Assembly (NCBI GenBank): GCA_025964775.1
Contig: JAOPYE010000040.1
Location: 186,001-250,000 of the forward strand
DNA length: 64,000 nucleotides
Direction: 5' to 3'
Source: Marmoricola sp.
GTDB lineage: Bacteria; Actinomycetota; Actinomycetes; Propionibacteriales; Nocardioidaceae
Position numbers and translations under genes: made by a program. Below the pieces are notes generated by a model, which saw only the letters and a program-made list of their open reading frames with translations, was not told the DNA's origin and ran no database searches. Positions 33,004-41,367 of this stretch are shown here, in pieces. Each line of letters begins with the position of its first letter. Positions within the stretch are counted from its first letter, which is position 1.

Positions 33004-33022
33004 GCTCACCGGCACGGTGAGC
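33004..33022 (+). terminator. Hairpin between rplY and pth
   Basis: GCTCACCG-gca-CGGTGAGC is a perfect 8-bp stem with a 3-base loop starting 6 bases after the rplY stop and ending 19 bases before the pth start. No T-run follows, so it is either a weak/attenuating terminator or an mRNA-stabilising end for rplY. Confidence 0.5.
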
Positions 33023-33041
33023 TGAATCCCGAGAGGGAAGC

Positions 33042-33635
33042 GTGACTGAGACCGACGTCTGGCTGGTCGTCGGGCTGGGCAACCCCGGCCCGGCGTACGC
33101 CGGCACGCGCCACAACATCGGCTACCTCGTGGTCGACGAACTGGTACGCCGGATGGGCGGTGCCCTGAAGTCGCACAAGTCCGGGCGTGCTCAGGTGCTC
33201 GAGGGCAGGCTCGCTCCGCCGGGAGTCGACGCACCGAAGGTGGTGCTGGGTCGCGCCCGCGGCTTCATGAACGAGTCCGGGGGACCGGTCTCGACGCTGG
33301 CCAAGTTCTACGGCGTGGACCCCGCGCACATCATCGCGATCCACGATGAGCTCGACATCGACTTCGGCACCCTGCGCACCAAGTTCGGCGGCGGCGACAA
33401 CGGCCACAACGGCCTGAAGTCCATGCGCGCCTCGCTGGGCACCGGCGACTTCTACCGGGTGCGGGTCGGCATCGGCCGTCCTCCCGGTCGGCAGGATCCG
33501 GCCGACTTCGTGCTGGCCAACTACTCGGCGACCGAGCGCAAGGAACTGCCGTTCCAGATCGACGCCGCAGCCGACGCGATCGAGTGCCTGATCGACAAGG
33601 GACTCGACGAGGCGCAGCAACGCTTCAACCGCTGA
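33042..33635 (+). CDS. pth: Peptidyl-tRNA hydrolase
   Basis: A 197-residue enzyme that frees tRNA from peptidyl-tRNAs dropped during translation. Family motifs are present in order: VVGLGNPGPAYAGTRHNIGY with the catalytic histidine, GRARGFMNESGGPV, HDELDIDFGTLRTKFGGGDNGHNGLKS and RVRVGIGRPPGRQDPADFVL. GTG 33042 follows GAGAGGGAAG. It completes the glmU-prs-rplY-pth block. Confidence 0.96.
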   Translation: MTETDVWLVVGLGNPGPAYAGTRHNIGYLVVDELVRRMGGALKSHKSGRAQVLEGRLAPPGVDAPKVVLGRARGFMNESGGPVSTLAKFYGVDPAHIIAIHDELDIDFGTLRTKFGGGDNGHNGLKSMRASLGTGDFYRVRVGIGRPPGRQDPADFVLANYSATERKELPFQIDAAADAIECLIDKGLDEAQQRFNR

Positions 33636-33641
33636 CGGCAC

Positions 33642-33735
33642 TAGGCTCCGTGCGTGATCCTCGCTTCGCTCGTCAACGCACTGTCGCCCACTCGGCCTCG
33701 AGCAAGCTCGGGCGCTCGATAGGCTCCGTGCGTGA
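33642..33735. repeat. Direct repeat of 16 bases flanking a gene start
   Basis: TAGGCTCCGTGCGTGA occurs at 33642-33657 and again at 33720-33735, 78 bases apart. The second copy contains the GTG start of the CysQ-like gene (33732). The sequence between (TCGCTTCGCTCGTC..., CTCGAGCAAGCTCGGGCGCTCGA) is rich in small palindromes. It looks like insertion of a short palindromic unit with duplication of the gene's start region. Confidence 0.55.
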
Positions 33736-34526
33736 CTGACTTCGACCCCGGAACGCCGCCAGCCGAGGCACTCGAGAACGACCACCTCTTCGCGGCGTGG
33801 ACCGCCACCGTGGCCGGTGAGCTCCTGCTGCAGGTCCGCACCAGTGGGCTGGAGGGCACGGAGCTCAAGGACGCCGGCGACCTGGCGTCCCACGAACTGC
33901 TGATGTCGTTGTTCGCCGAGTACAAGCCGGCGGATGCAGTGCTCAGCGAGGAGGAGCACCGCGGGACGGTCGGTGAGCTCGACCGGTTGAGCACGCCCCG
34001 GGTCTGGATCATCGACCCGGTCGACGGCACCCGGGAGTACTCCGAGCCGCCGCGCGACGACTGGGCGGTGCACGTCGCGCTGTGGTCGGAGGGCGACCTC
34101 ATCGCGGGAGCCGTCGCTCAACCAGGGCTGGGCCGGACCTTCCACACGGGCATGCCTCCCGTCGTACCGGCGAGGACCGCGCCGCGGCCGCGGATCGCGG
34201 TCTCCCGGACGCGCCCGCCGGCCTTCGTCCAGGCGCTCGCCGAGGAGATCGGCGCCGACCTGGTGCCGATGGGTTCGGCGGGTGCCAAGGTCATCTCGGT
34301 CGCCCGCGACGTGACCGATGCGTACGTGCATGCCGGCGGTCAGTACGAGTGGGACTCCGCGGCGCCCGTGGCCGTGGCCCGCGCCGCCGGCCTCTTCACC
34401 AGTCGAATCGACGGCTCCGAGCTGGTCTACAACCAGCCCGAGGTACTGCTTCCCGACCTGATCGTGTGCCGCCCCGAGCTGGCCGAACCGATCCTGGCGT
34501 TCATCCGGCAGCACGGCACCAGCTGA
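33732..34526 (+). CDS. CysQ/inositol-monophosphatase-family phosphatase
   Basis: A 264-residue Mg-dependent, Li-sensitive-type phosphatase. The metal site is readable: AVLSEEEHRG, then WIIDPVDGTREYSE (DPxDGT) and a late GQYEWDSAAPVAVARAAG (WD). This matches CysQ-like 3'(2'),5'-bisphosphate nucleotidases, which remove PAP during sulfate assimilation, or inositol-phosphate phosphatases; sequence alone does not decide. GTG 33732 is the only start near the homology, with a weak ribosome site. The gene is next to pth in several actinobacteria (recalled, not checked). Confidence 0.85.
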   Translation: MTDFDPGTPPAEALENDHLFAAWTATVAGELLLQVRTSGLEGTELKDAGDLASHELLMSLFAEYKPADAVLSEEEHRGTVGELDRLSTPRVWIIDPVDGTREYSEPPRDDWAVHVALWSEGDLIAGAVAQPGLGRTFHTGMPPVVPARTAPRPRIAVSRTRPPAFVQALAEEIGADLVPMGSAGAKVISVARDVTDAYVHAGGQYEWDSAAPVAVARAAGLFTSRIDGSELVYNQPEVLLPDLIVCRPELAEPILAFIRQHGTS

Positions 34527-34539
34527 GCGTGCGCGAGGC

Positions 34540-34557
34540 TGCAACCTCGCTGCAAGG
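34540..34557 (+). promoter_or_regulatory. TGCAA direct repeats, likely BTAD-regulator site 1
   Basis: TGCAACC at 34540 and TGCAAGG at 34551 are heptamer-type repeats exactly 11 bp apart, the layout recognised by SARP/BTAD winged-helix regulators. They are followed by a GGAACATCGTGG segment and lie 53 bases before ATG 34611. A matching site (39898-39915) lies beside the BTAD regulator gene. Confidence 0.5.
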
Positions 34558-34610
34558 GGTCCGGAACATCGTGGGAACTGCCACGATGAACCTACCGACG
34601 GGAGACCCCC

Positions 34611-35000
34611 ATGACCGAGACGACGAGTGCCGTTGATCGTTTCCTGACCGCGGTGCAATCGGCCGCGATCGCCGACTGCGACGCCTGGGCCGAGGACGCG
34701 ATCCTCGATGCCACCGTGCCGAACTGGCGCTTCCACCGGCACGGAGTCACGGCGATCAGGGAGACCTACGCGCACTGGTTCGCCGATCCAGCGAACTTCG
34801 AGGAGCTCGAGCGGACGCGCGTCGACGGCGGCGAGGTGGTGCGCTACCTGCTGGCCTGGAACGAGAACGGGGTCCCGCACACTGCCCACCACCTGCACCA
34901 GTTCCAGGTCCGCGACGACCGGATCGTCGAGGACCTGGTGATGTGCGGAGGGCGCTGGCCTGCTGCGCTGATGGCCGAGATGGAGGCCGCAGATGCCTGA
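34611..35000 (+). CDS. NTF2-like (SnoaL-type) protein
   Basis: A 129-residue single-domain protein of the NTF2/SnoaL alpha+beta barrel type: DRFLTAVQSAAIADCDAWAEDAILDATVPNW at the start and FQVRDDRIVEDLVMCGG near the end. Members are small isomerases, hydrolases or ligand-binding proteins. GGGAG before ATG 34611 supports the start. Its promoter region carries the TGCAA repeats. It overlaps the kinase-like gene by 8 bases, and that gene overlaps a methyltransferase gene, so three genes form one operon. Confidence 0.75.
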   Translation: MTETTSAVDRFLTAVQSAAIADCDAWAEDAILDATVPNWRFHRHGVTAIRETYAHWFADPANFEELERTRVDGGEVVRYLLAWNENGVPHTAHHLHQFQVRDDRIVEDLVMCGGRWPAALMAEMEAADA

Positions 35001-35979
35001 GACACGAGTCCTGCACGACTCGGTCGACTCCCTGCTCGCCGGTGTCGAGCACCGCGAGGAGATGGTCACGCCGGGCAAGTCCGGCGCCCGGCTCGAACGG
35101 GTCTTCATCGGCGGCGAGCCCCATGTCGTGAAGTACCTCGACGTCGAGTCGGACTGGACGATGCGGGCCGCCGGCGTCCCCGGCGGAGCAACGGTCGAAC
35201 TCTGGTTCCGCGGGCTTCTCGACGAGTTGCCCGAGTGCTTCAACCAGCCGATCATCGCGGTGGCACGCGGCCCGGTCTCTGCGTTGCTGATGCGCGACGT
35301 CTCGCCGTGGCTGGTTCCCGCGACCGACGAGGTCCTCCTCGAGGAGCAGCACGAACGCTTCCTGGACCACATGGCCGCGATGCATGCGTCGTTCTGGGGG
35401 ACCGACCGTGACATCGACGTGGTCTCCGCCCGGCGGCGCTACACCGAGTTGTCCCCGGCGATGTCGGCGGCTGAGGCGCAGCGGGGTTCGGACGCACTGG
35501 TGCCGCGCCTGGTCGGTCAGGGCTGGCCGATGCTGGCCGAGGTGGCACCGCTCGCCGCCTCGATCGTCGTGCCACTGGTGCACGAGCCTGAGCCACTGGT
35601 CCGCGCGCTGGCCCAGACCCCGCAGACGTTCGTCCACGGCAACTGGAAGCTGGACAACCTCGGGACCGACGACCTCGGTCGCACGGTCATCCTCGACTGG
35701 GAGAACCCGGGACGCGCCGCTCCGTTGAGCGACCTGGCCTGGTACCTGGCGATCAACTGCCGCCGGCTCCCGCGGTCCAAGGAGGACACGATCGCCTCCT
35801 ACCGCGCCGCACTCGAGCGGCACGGTGTCGAGGTCGGCAGGTGGTGGGACACCCAGTTGCCGCTCGCGCTCCTCGGTGCCCTGGTGCTCTTCGGCTGGGA
35901 GAAGGCGTTCTCGGGGTACGACGACGAGCTGATCTGGTGGGAGGAGTGGGCGGTGCGCGCGGCACCGCTGCTCGGATGA
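34993..35979 (+). CDS. Aminoglycoside phosphotransferase-like protein with Asn in the catalytic motif
   Basis: A 328-residue APH/choline-kinase-fold protein. The C-lobe shows FVHGNWKLDNLG followed by VILDWENPGRAAPLSDLAWYL, i.e. the Brenner and DFG-equivalent motifs. The canonical motif is HGDxxxxN; here the catalytic Asp is Asn (HGNWKLDN), so either the nearby Asp acts instead or the protein binds rather than phosphorylates. The second metal Asp is kept (LDWE). It overlaps the NTF2-like gene by 8 bases and the methyltransferase by 4 (ATGA). Substrate unknown. Confidence 0.75.
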   Translation: MPETRVLHDSVDSLLAGVEHREEMVTPGKSGARLERVFIGGEPHVVKYLDVESDWTMRAAGVPGGATVELWFRGLLDELPECFNQPIIAVARGPVSALLMRDVSPWLVPATDEVLLEEQHERFLDHMAAMHASFWGTDRDIDVVSARRRYTELSPAMSAAEAQRGSDALVPRLVGQGWPMLAEVAPLAASIVVPLVHEPEPLVRALAQTPQTFVHGNWKLDNLGTDDLGRTVILDWENPGRAAPLSDLAWYLAINCRRLPRSKEDTIASYRAALERHGVEVGRWWDTQLPLALLGALVLFGWEKAFSGYDDELIWWEEWAVRAAPLLG

Positions 35980-36743
35980 CGTCGGTCGCGGACGCGTACG
36001 ACGACGCAGCGCTCGGCTGGCACGGCGGCCCGGAGCGTGTCTACGCGCGCCTGGCCGACGCCCTGGTCGCGACCTCGCCGGTGCCGCTCGCCGGGGCCCG
36101 GGTCCTCGATGTCGGCGCCGGCACGGCCGTCGCCGGCAGCGCGGCCTTGCGCCGGGGGGCGGCTTCGGTGGTCGCCTCGGACCTGGCCGCCGGCATGCTG
36201 CACCACCGTGAGGGGCGGATCGCTGCCGTGGTCGCCGACCTCGCCCGGCTGCCTTTCCCGGACGCGAACTTCGACCTGGTCACGGCCGCGTTCTGCCTCG
36301 GCCACCTGCCGGATCCGGCGGCAGGCATGGCGGAGCTGCGCCGGGTCGGCAACGCCGTGGTCGCGTCGGCCTTCGCTCCGGGCTGGACCCATCCGGCCAA
36401 GGAAGCCGTGGACGCCGTGATGGCGGGGCTCGGATTCGTCGTACCGGCCTGGTACCGGCGGATCAAGGACGAGAGCGAGCCGGCGGTGAATGATGCCGCA
36501 GCCCTGGTCGACCTGGCACGTGCGGCCGGGTTCGCGAGCGCGGTGGTTCAGGTGCTCGAGGTGGACACCGGGCTGGAGACCCCCGCGGACGTGGTGGCCT
36601 GGCGCTTCGGGATGGCGCACCTGGCCCCGTTCGTCGCCGGTCTGCCTGCGGAGGCGCTGCGCGTCGCACGCGCCCGGGCCGAAGAGGCGGTTGCCGGAAC
36701 CGGACCGGTCGTCATCCCGGTCCTGGCACTCAGCGCAACCTGA
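35976..36743 (+). CDS. SAM-dependent class I methyltransferase
   Basis: A 255-residue methyltransferase: the SAM site VLDVGAGTAVAGSAALRRGA is motif I, then VVASDLAAGML, VVADLARLPFPDANFDLVTAAFCLGHLPDPAAGMAEL covers motifs II-III of the Methyltransf_11 type. ATG 35976 overlaps the preceding stop (ATGA). The 3' end overlaps the convergent BTAD regulator gene by 14 bases. The acceptor substrate is not evident; the operon suggests small-molecule modification. Confidence 0.85.
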   Translation: MTSVADAYDDAALGWHGGPERVYARLADALVATSPVPLAGARVLDVGAGTAVAGSAALRRGAASVVASDLAAGMLHHREGRIAAVVADLARLPFPDANFDLVTAAFCLGHLPDPAAGMAELRRVGNAVVASAFAPGWTHPAKEAVDAVMAGLGFVVPAWYRRIKDESEPAVNDAAALVDLARAAGFASAVVQVLEVDTGLETPADVVAWRFGMAHLAPFVAGLPAEALRVARARAEEAVAGTGPVVIPVLALSAT

Positions 36744-39700
36744 GCCGCCAGTCGGCGAGGCGTCGATCGGCGTCGGTGTGCAGGGCCTCGGCGCACGGGC
36801 CCGCTGATCGGGCCAGCTCGGCGGCCAGCGTCTCGGCACGACGGACCCAGTGATCCCAGCCCAGAGCGGCTCCGGTCTCCCCGGCCCACCACCATGCCTC
36901 GATCCGTACGGCGTTCTCGACCTCGTCGAGATCCCGGCCGGCCACCTCCGGATCGACCTCGACGCCCAGCATCGCGTGGGCCCGGTGCACCAGCAGGCGA
37001 CCCACCGAGCTGTACCGAGGCACGTTCATGGCGGTCGCGGCCGCGACCAGTGCCGTCGCCTCGGCGAGGGCCTGCTCGGGGTCGGACTCCAGGGCGATCC
37101 GCGCCCGCAGCAACGCGTGCTTGAGGTCCAGGCGCCAGCCGAAGACGAGATCTCCGACGAGCAGGGGAGCCACCTGGTCGAGGAACGCGGCCGCGGCCTG
37201 CGGATCACCGATCCGGAGCTGCTCGTCAGCCAGGTCCTCCAGCGCCGCGATCGGCAGCTCGGCGCCCTTGCCCGGCGAGGTGTCGAGCGCCTCCTCGTTC
37301 GCGTCGAGGGCCGCTTCATGGGCCCCGATGTTTCGCAGCACCCACCCGGACATGTTCACGCCGCGGCCGGCGAAGCGCGGTACCTGGCGCCGCTCGACCT
37401 CGGTCGTGTAGCGCGCCAGCGCGGTGATCGCCGCCTCCGGTCGTCCGGCGAGCGCATAGGCATGGCCGGTGAACAGGAGGGCGTGCAGGGTGGCGGAGGT
37501 GAGGTCGACCCCGGCGCCCGCGTGGGCGACCGGTCCGAGCAGCTCGAGGGCTTCATCGGATCGGCTTCGGTGCGACTTCAGGACCCCGAGCCACGCGGCG
37601 GCGGTGAGGCGATCCTGTCCCTGCGCCTCGGCGACCGCAGCAGTGAGTTTCTTCTCGGCTCCGTCGAGATCCCCGCGCGCGTGCAGGGTGCGCCCGCCGA
37701 CCGTCAGGCAGCGCGCCCGCAGCACGGGATCCTCGGTGCTGGTCTCGCCGTCGCGTGCGAACCGGATCGCATCGTCGAAGCGGCGGTCGAAGTAGGCCGC
37801 CCAGGCGCCGACCTCCCAGGCCTCGGCCCCGGCGCCTGCTGCCGCGGTGACGTCGCTCTCCGCCTCGGTGTAGTGCCCGCGCCGGGTCCGGACCCGGGCT
37901 CGTTCGAGCAGCGTCGCGTCGAGCGGGTCAAGTGTCAGCGACTCGTCGAGCAGCGCCTCGGCCGTCGCGTGGTCGAAGCGTTCCGCCGCACGCGCGGCGG
38001 CGACCCGAAGCGACAGTGCCGCCTGGACGAGGTCTCCACCGAGGCGCGCGTGCTCGGCGACCTCGACCGCGTCCGAGGAGGGTCTGCGGGCGAGGATCCG
38101 GCCGGCCTCGCGGTGCAGCAGCGCGGCCCTACCGGCCCGCGCGCTGATGGCCAGCGCCTCGCGCACCAGATCATGCCGGAACGAGTAGCGGCCGCCGCGT
38201 TCGACCAGCAGCTGGCGGTCCTCGGCGAGCTCGGCGTCGGCCAGGACGTCGAGCGTCGGCCGTCCCAGGACGGAGGCGAGCAGGTCCAGGTCGAGGTGGT
38301 TGCCGAGCACCGCGGCCGCCCGCAGCAGATCGGCTGCCGAACCGAGATCGGCACAGCGCTGCTCCACGGCGTCGACCAGTGAGGGTGGCACCGTCTCGGC
38401 CGAGGCGGGGGTGTTCACGAGCTCGCTGAGGAACAGCGGATGTCCGCCCGACCGGGCGAACAGCTCGTCGGCCCGGTCGGCGCCGACCAGCTCTGCGGTC
38501 TCCTGCGCATCCAGCGGGCGGAGCACCAGCTCGTCGGTGATCGGCAGCGGCACGCCCTCGGCCAGTCGGGCGGCAGCCACCACGAGGAGGCGGGGCGAAC
38601 GGCGGAGCGCGAAGCGTGCCCAGTCGGCCAGTGCCTGCCCGGCCAGGTGGGCGTCGTCGATCACCAGGATCGCGCCGCTGCTTCCGGCGATGCGCTCCAG
38701 GACCGCAGTGATCGCGGCGTACAGGTTGGCCGGCCCGAGGACCGAGACGGGAGCGTGCTGGTCCTCGGGACCGCGCGCCACGGACATGCCGAGGAGGGGC
38801 CCGAGCAGCGCGGCGTCCTCGGCGAGCAGGCTGCCGGGATCGTCGGCTCGGCGCAGGTGCTCGGCGATCGCCCCGAGCAGGACGTCGAGCGGTGTGGACC
38901 GGTCCAGGGCTCCGCAGGTCCCGAACAGCAGCGTGTCACCGCCTTCGGCTCGGCGGCGCGACCACGCCGAGACGAGGGTGGTCTTCCCGATCCCGGCCTC
39001 GCCGCTGATGCCGACGATGCGCATTCCGGTGATCGGGTCAGCCAGTGCGTCGAGGCGGTCGAGCTCGTGCTGGCGACCGACCACGGCAGCGGCCGGCCGC
39101 TCGGTCGACCGGTGCTGCGCTGCGCTCGGCAGCTCGCCGCGCAGGATCGCCTCGTGCAGGGCACCGGTCTCCGCTGCCGGATCGGTGCCGAGGTCATCCT
39201 CGAGCGTCGCGCGCAACGAGGCGAACACGGCCAGGGCGGCACCGGGCCGACCGGCGAGGACGTGGGCCCGCATCAGGTGGCGGGCCGCCTCCTCGTCGTA
39301 CGGATCGTCCTGGAGGTCGACAGCCGCGAGGTCGAGCGCGTCGAGCCACTCACCGGTTTCCAGCATCGCCGCGGCTGCCGTGCGACGGGCGCGCCGTACC
39401 AGCCGGTTCGCGGCGGCGAGGTCTGCCTGCGCCCAGTCAGCCTCGGTCCCGAGTGCCGGCAGCGGGCCCCGGATGAGGGTGAGGGCGATCCGGCAGGCGG
39501 CGACCGCACCGAGGTTGTTCCCGCTCTGGTGCCGGTGTTCGGCCTCAGCGGTGACTCCGGCGAGCTCGTCGAGGTCGAGCCAGTCGTAGATCAGCTGGTA
39601 GCCGTGGTCGCCGTACTCGATCCGGTCGCGCCCGAGCGCCCGGCGCAGTCTGCTGACGAGGACCGCCACCTGGTCCGCGGGCCGGCTCGGAGCGTTGTCG

Positions 39701-39858
39701 CCCCAGACAGCATCGGCCAGGGCGGCCGTGGGGATCGCCCGACCGCGGGCGAGAGCCAGCAGTCGCAGCACCAGCCGGGCTTTCCGGTCGGCGAGCGTAC
39801 GTGTCTCGAGGCCGCCGATCTCCAGATCGCCGAGCACGCGCACCGACAGGGCACCCAC
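36730..39858 (-). CDS. Large BTAD/AAA/TPR transcriptional regulator (AfsR/LAL-like)
   Basis: A 1042-residue regulator. Residues 1-~90 form an OmpR-type winged helix (VRVLGDLEIGGLE ... ADAVWGDNAPSRPADQVAVLVSRLRRALG) and ~95-240 the BTAD helical domain (LRATLEDDLGTDPAAETGALHEAIL). Then comes an AAA/STAND ATPase with Walker A GEAGIGKT (286-293) and Walker B ILVIDDAH. The last ~400 residues are TPR-like helical repeats. GTG 39858 is chosen because the winged helix begins there; the frame continues upstream without homology. ATP and a ligand or partner probably gate DNA binding. Paired TGCAA repeats 40 bases upstream suggest autoregulation and control of the divergent cupin gene. Confidence 0.85.
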   Translation of the reverse strand: MGALSVRVLGDLEIGGLETRTLADRKARLVLRLLALARGRAIPTAALADAVWGDNAPSRPADQVAVLVSRLRRALGRDRIEYGDHGYQLIYDWLDLDELAGVTAEAEHRHQSGNNLGAVAACRIALTLIRGPLPALGTEADWAQADLAAANRLVRRARRTAAAAMLETGEWLDALDLAAVDLQDDPYDEEAARHLMRAHVLAGRPGAALAVFASLRATLEDDLGTDPAAETGALHEAILRGELPSAAQHRSTERPAAAVVGRQHELDRLDALADPITGMRIVGISGEAGIGKTTLVSAWSRRRAEGGDTLLFGTCGALDRSTPLDVLLGAIAEHLRRADDPGSLLAEDAALLGPLLGMSVARGPEDQHAPVSVLGPANLYAAITAVLERIAGSSGAILVIDDAHLAGQALADWARFALRRSPRLLVVAAARLAEGVPLPITDELVLRPLDAQETAELVGADRADELFARSGGHPLFLSELVNTPASAETVPPSLVDAVEQRCADLGSAADLLRAAAVLGNHLDLDLLASVLGRPTLDVLADAELAEDRQLLVERGGRYSFRHDLVREALAISARAGRAALLHREAGRILARRPSSDAVEVAEHARLGGDLVQAALSLRVAAARAAERFDHATAEALLDESLTLDPLDATLLERARVRTRRGHYTEAESDVTAAAGAGAEAWEVGAWAAYFDRRFDDAIRFARDGETSTEDPVLRARCLTVGGRTLHARGDLDGAEKKLTAAVAEAQGQDRLTAAAWLGVLKSHRSRSDEALELLGPVAHAGAGVDLTSATLHALLFTGHAYALAGRPEAAITALARYTTEVERRQVPRFAGRGVNMSGWVLRNIGAHEAALDANEEALDTSPGKGAELPIAALEDLADEQLRIGDPQAAAAFLDQVAPLLVGDLVFGWRLDLKHALLRARIALESDPEQALAEATALVAAATAMNVPRYSSVGRLLVHRAHAMLGVEVDPEVAGRDLDEVENAVRIEAWWWAGETGAALGWDHWVRRAETLAAELARSAGPCAEALHTDADRRLADWRLRLR

Positions 39859-39897
39859 CGGCCGATCGTAGCGTCGCGGGCCGGGCGGAGGTCCGGT

Positions 39898-39915
39898 TGC
39901 AAGGGTGCTGCAAGG
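39898..39915 (+). promoter_or_regulatory. TGCAAGG direct repeats, likely BTAD-regulator site 2
   Basis: TGCAAGG at 39898 and again at 39909, exactly 11 bp apart, in the divergent region between the BTAD regulator (start 39858) and the cupin gene (39980). The 24 bases from the second repeat match those of site 1 (34551 onward) at about 17 positions, including AACA and GTGG blocks. The spacing is that of SARP-type operators. Confidence 0.55.
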
Positions 39916-39979
39916 TGCGGCGAACAAGGTGGATCCAGCGGCGCAGCAGCCGCGGGAACCCATCGAACGGAGACGCACC

Positions 39980-40342
39980 ATGGCAACGACAACCCAGGCG
40001 GAGCAGAAGAACTTCGCCACCCCGGACGAGACCCGGACCTTCGAGTACGGCGTCGTCGACCTGCTCTCGATCGGCGGCAGCGAGATCGGGCGACTGACCC
40101 TCCAGCCCGGCTGGCGCTGGTCGGACCACGTCAAGCCGATCGCCGGCACCGACCTGTGCGAAGCGCCGCACTTCCAGTACCACCTGCAGGGGACCCTGCG
40201 GATCCAGATGGCCGACGGCTCGCAACTCGACGCCGTCGCCGGCGACGTGACGGCCCTTCCGCACGGCCACGACGCCTGGGTCGTCGGCGACGAGCCGGTG
40301 GTGGTCGTGGACTGGTGGGGAGCTTCCAACTACGCGAAGTGA
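39980..40342 (+). CDS. Cupin-domain protein
   Basis: A 120-residue single cupin barrel: GRLTLQPGWRWSDHVKP gives the first motif and HFQYHLQGTLRIQMADG ... DVTALPHGHDAWVVGDEP the second. Possible metal ligands are present (His in SDHV, HFQYH, PHGHD), though not in the strict cupin order. ACGGAG precedes ATG 39980. It is divergent from the BTAD regulator with the operator-like repeats between. It may be a small-molecule binder or dioxygenase-like enzyme. Confidence 0.8.
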   Translation: MATTTQAEQKNFATPDETRTFEYGVVDLLSIGGSEIGRLTLQPGWRWSDHVKPIAGTDLCEAPHFQYHLQGTLRIQMADGSQLDAVAGDVTALPHGHDAWVVGDEPVVVVDWWGASNYAK

Positions 40343-40413
40343 GGTTTGTTTCCCGGATCTCGGCAAGCTCGATGACCGGCGTGGGCTCGAGGGCGATCTG
40401 GCACGATCACCCC

Positions 40414-41367
40414 ATGAGCGAGGCGGTCGAACTCGAGATCGACAACCGGGTCGTCCGGATCTCGAACCCGGACCGGGTGTACTTCCCGGCGCGGGGCGAG
40501 ACCAAGCTCGACCTGGTCGAGTACTACCTCGCGGTCGGGGACGGCGTCGTCAACGCGCTGCGCGAACGACCGTGCATGCTGCATCGGTTCCCGACCGGGG
40601 TGACCGGTGAGAAGGTGCACCAGAAGCGGCTGCCCAAGGGCGCACCCGACTGGATGGAGACCGTCGAGGTCTTCTTCCCGCGGTGGAAGCGGACGGCGGA
40701 CGAGCTCTGCGTCACCGAGATCGCGCAGGTTGCCTGGGCGGTGCAGATGAGCACGGTCGAGTTCCACCCGTGGAACAGTCGCCGGGCCGACGTCGAGAAG
40801 CCCGACGAGTGGCGCATCGACCTGGACCCGGGCCCCGCGTGCGACTGGGCGACCGTGCAACGTGTCGCGCACACGGCGCACGAGGTGCTCGACGAGCTCG
40901 GCGCGGTGGGCTACCCCAAGACGAGCGGCGGCTCGGGCATGCACATCTACGTGCGCATCCGGCCCGAGGCCGACCACAAGGGTGTTCGTCGCGCTGCCCT
41001 CGCCTTTGCCCGCGAGGTCGAGCGCCGCAACAGCGCGGTCACCACCACCTGGTGGCGCAAGGATCGTGATCCGGCCGACCTCTTCGTCGACTACAACCAG
41101 AACGCACGCGACCACACCATCGCGGCGGCGTACTCGGTGCGCGGCAATCCCGAGGCCACCGTCAGCGCGCCGATCCGCTGGGACGAGGTCGACGAGTGTG
41201 CCCCCGGGGACTTCACCATCGCGACCATGCCTGACCGGTACGCCGAGCTGGGCGATCTGCACCACGACATCGACGACCACGTCTTCGACATCGCGCCGTT
41301 GCTGGAGTGGGCGGAGCGCGACGAGGCCGACGGTAACGAAGAGCCGCCGGAAGGGTCGCCGGAATGA
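40414..41367 (+). CDS. LigD-type polymerase/primase domain protein (NHEJ family)
   Basis: A 317-residue stand-alone archaeo-eukaryotic primase-type polymerase like the PolDom of LigD: VRISNPDRVYFP, WNSRRADVEKPDEWRIDLDPGPA with the catalytic Asp pair (DLD), TSGGSGMHIYVRI with the conserved His, and FVDYNQNARDHTIAAAYSVR. It fills DNA ends with (ribo)nucleotides in Ku-dependent joining. No ligase or phosphoesterase domain is fused and no ku gene is nearby, so it may be an accessory polymerase. ATG 40414 begins the homology. Its stop overlaps the ATG of the broken gene that follows. Confidence 0.88.
   Translation: MSEAVELEIDNRVVRISNPDRVYFPARGETKLDLVEYYLAVGDGVVNALRERPCMLHRFPTGVTGEKVHQKRLPKGAPDWMETVEVFFPRWKRTADELCVTEIAQVAWAVQMSTVEFHPWNSRRADVEKPDEWRIDLDPGPACDWATVQRVAHTAHEVLDELGAVGYPKTSGGSGMHIYVRIRPEADHKGVRRAALAFAREVERRNSAVTTTWWRKDRDPADLFVDYNQNARDHTIAAAYSVRGNPEATVSAPIRWDEVDECAPGDFTIATMPDRYAELGDLHHDIDDHVFDIAPLLEWAERDEADGNEEPPEGSPE

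Noticed and set aside
39859-40329. N-terminal extension of the BTAD regulator to 40329
   Set aside because: The extra ~157 codons run antisense through the cupin gene and across the repeat operator, and have no domain homology.
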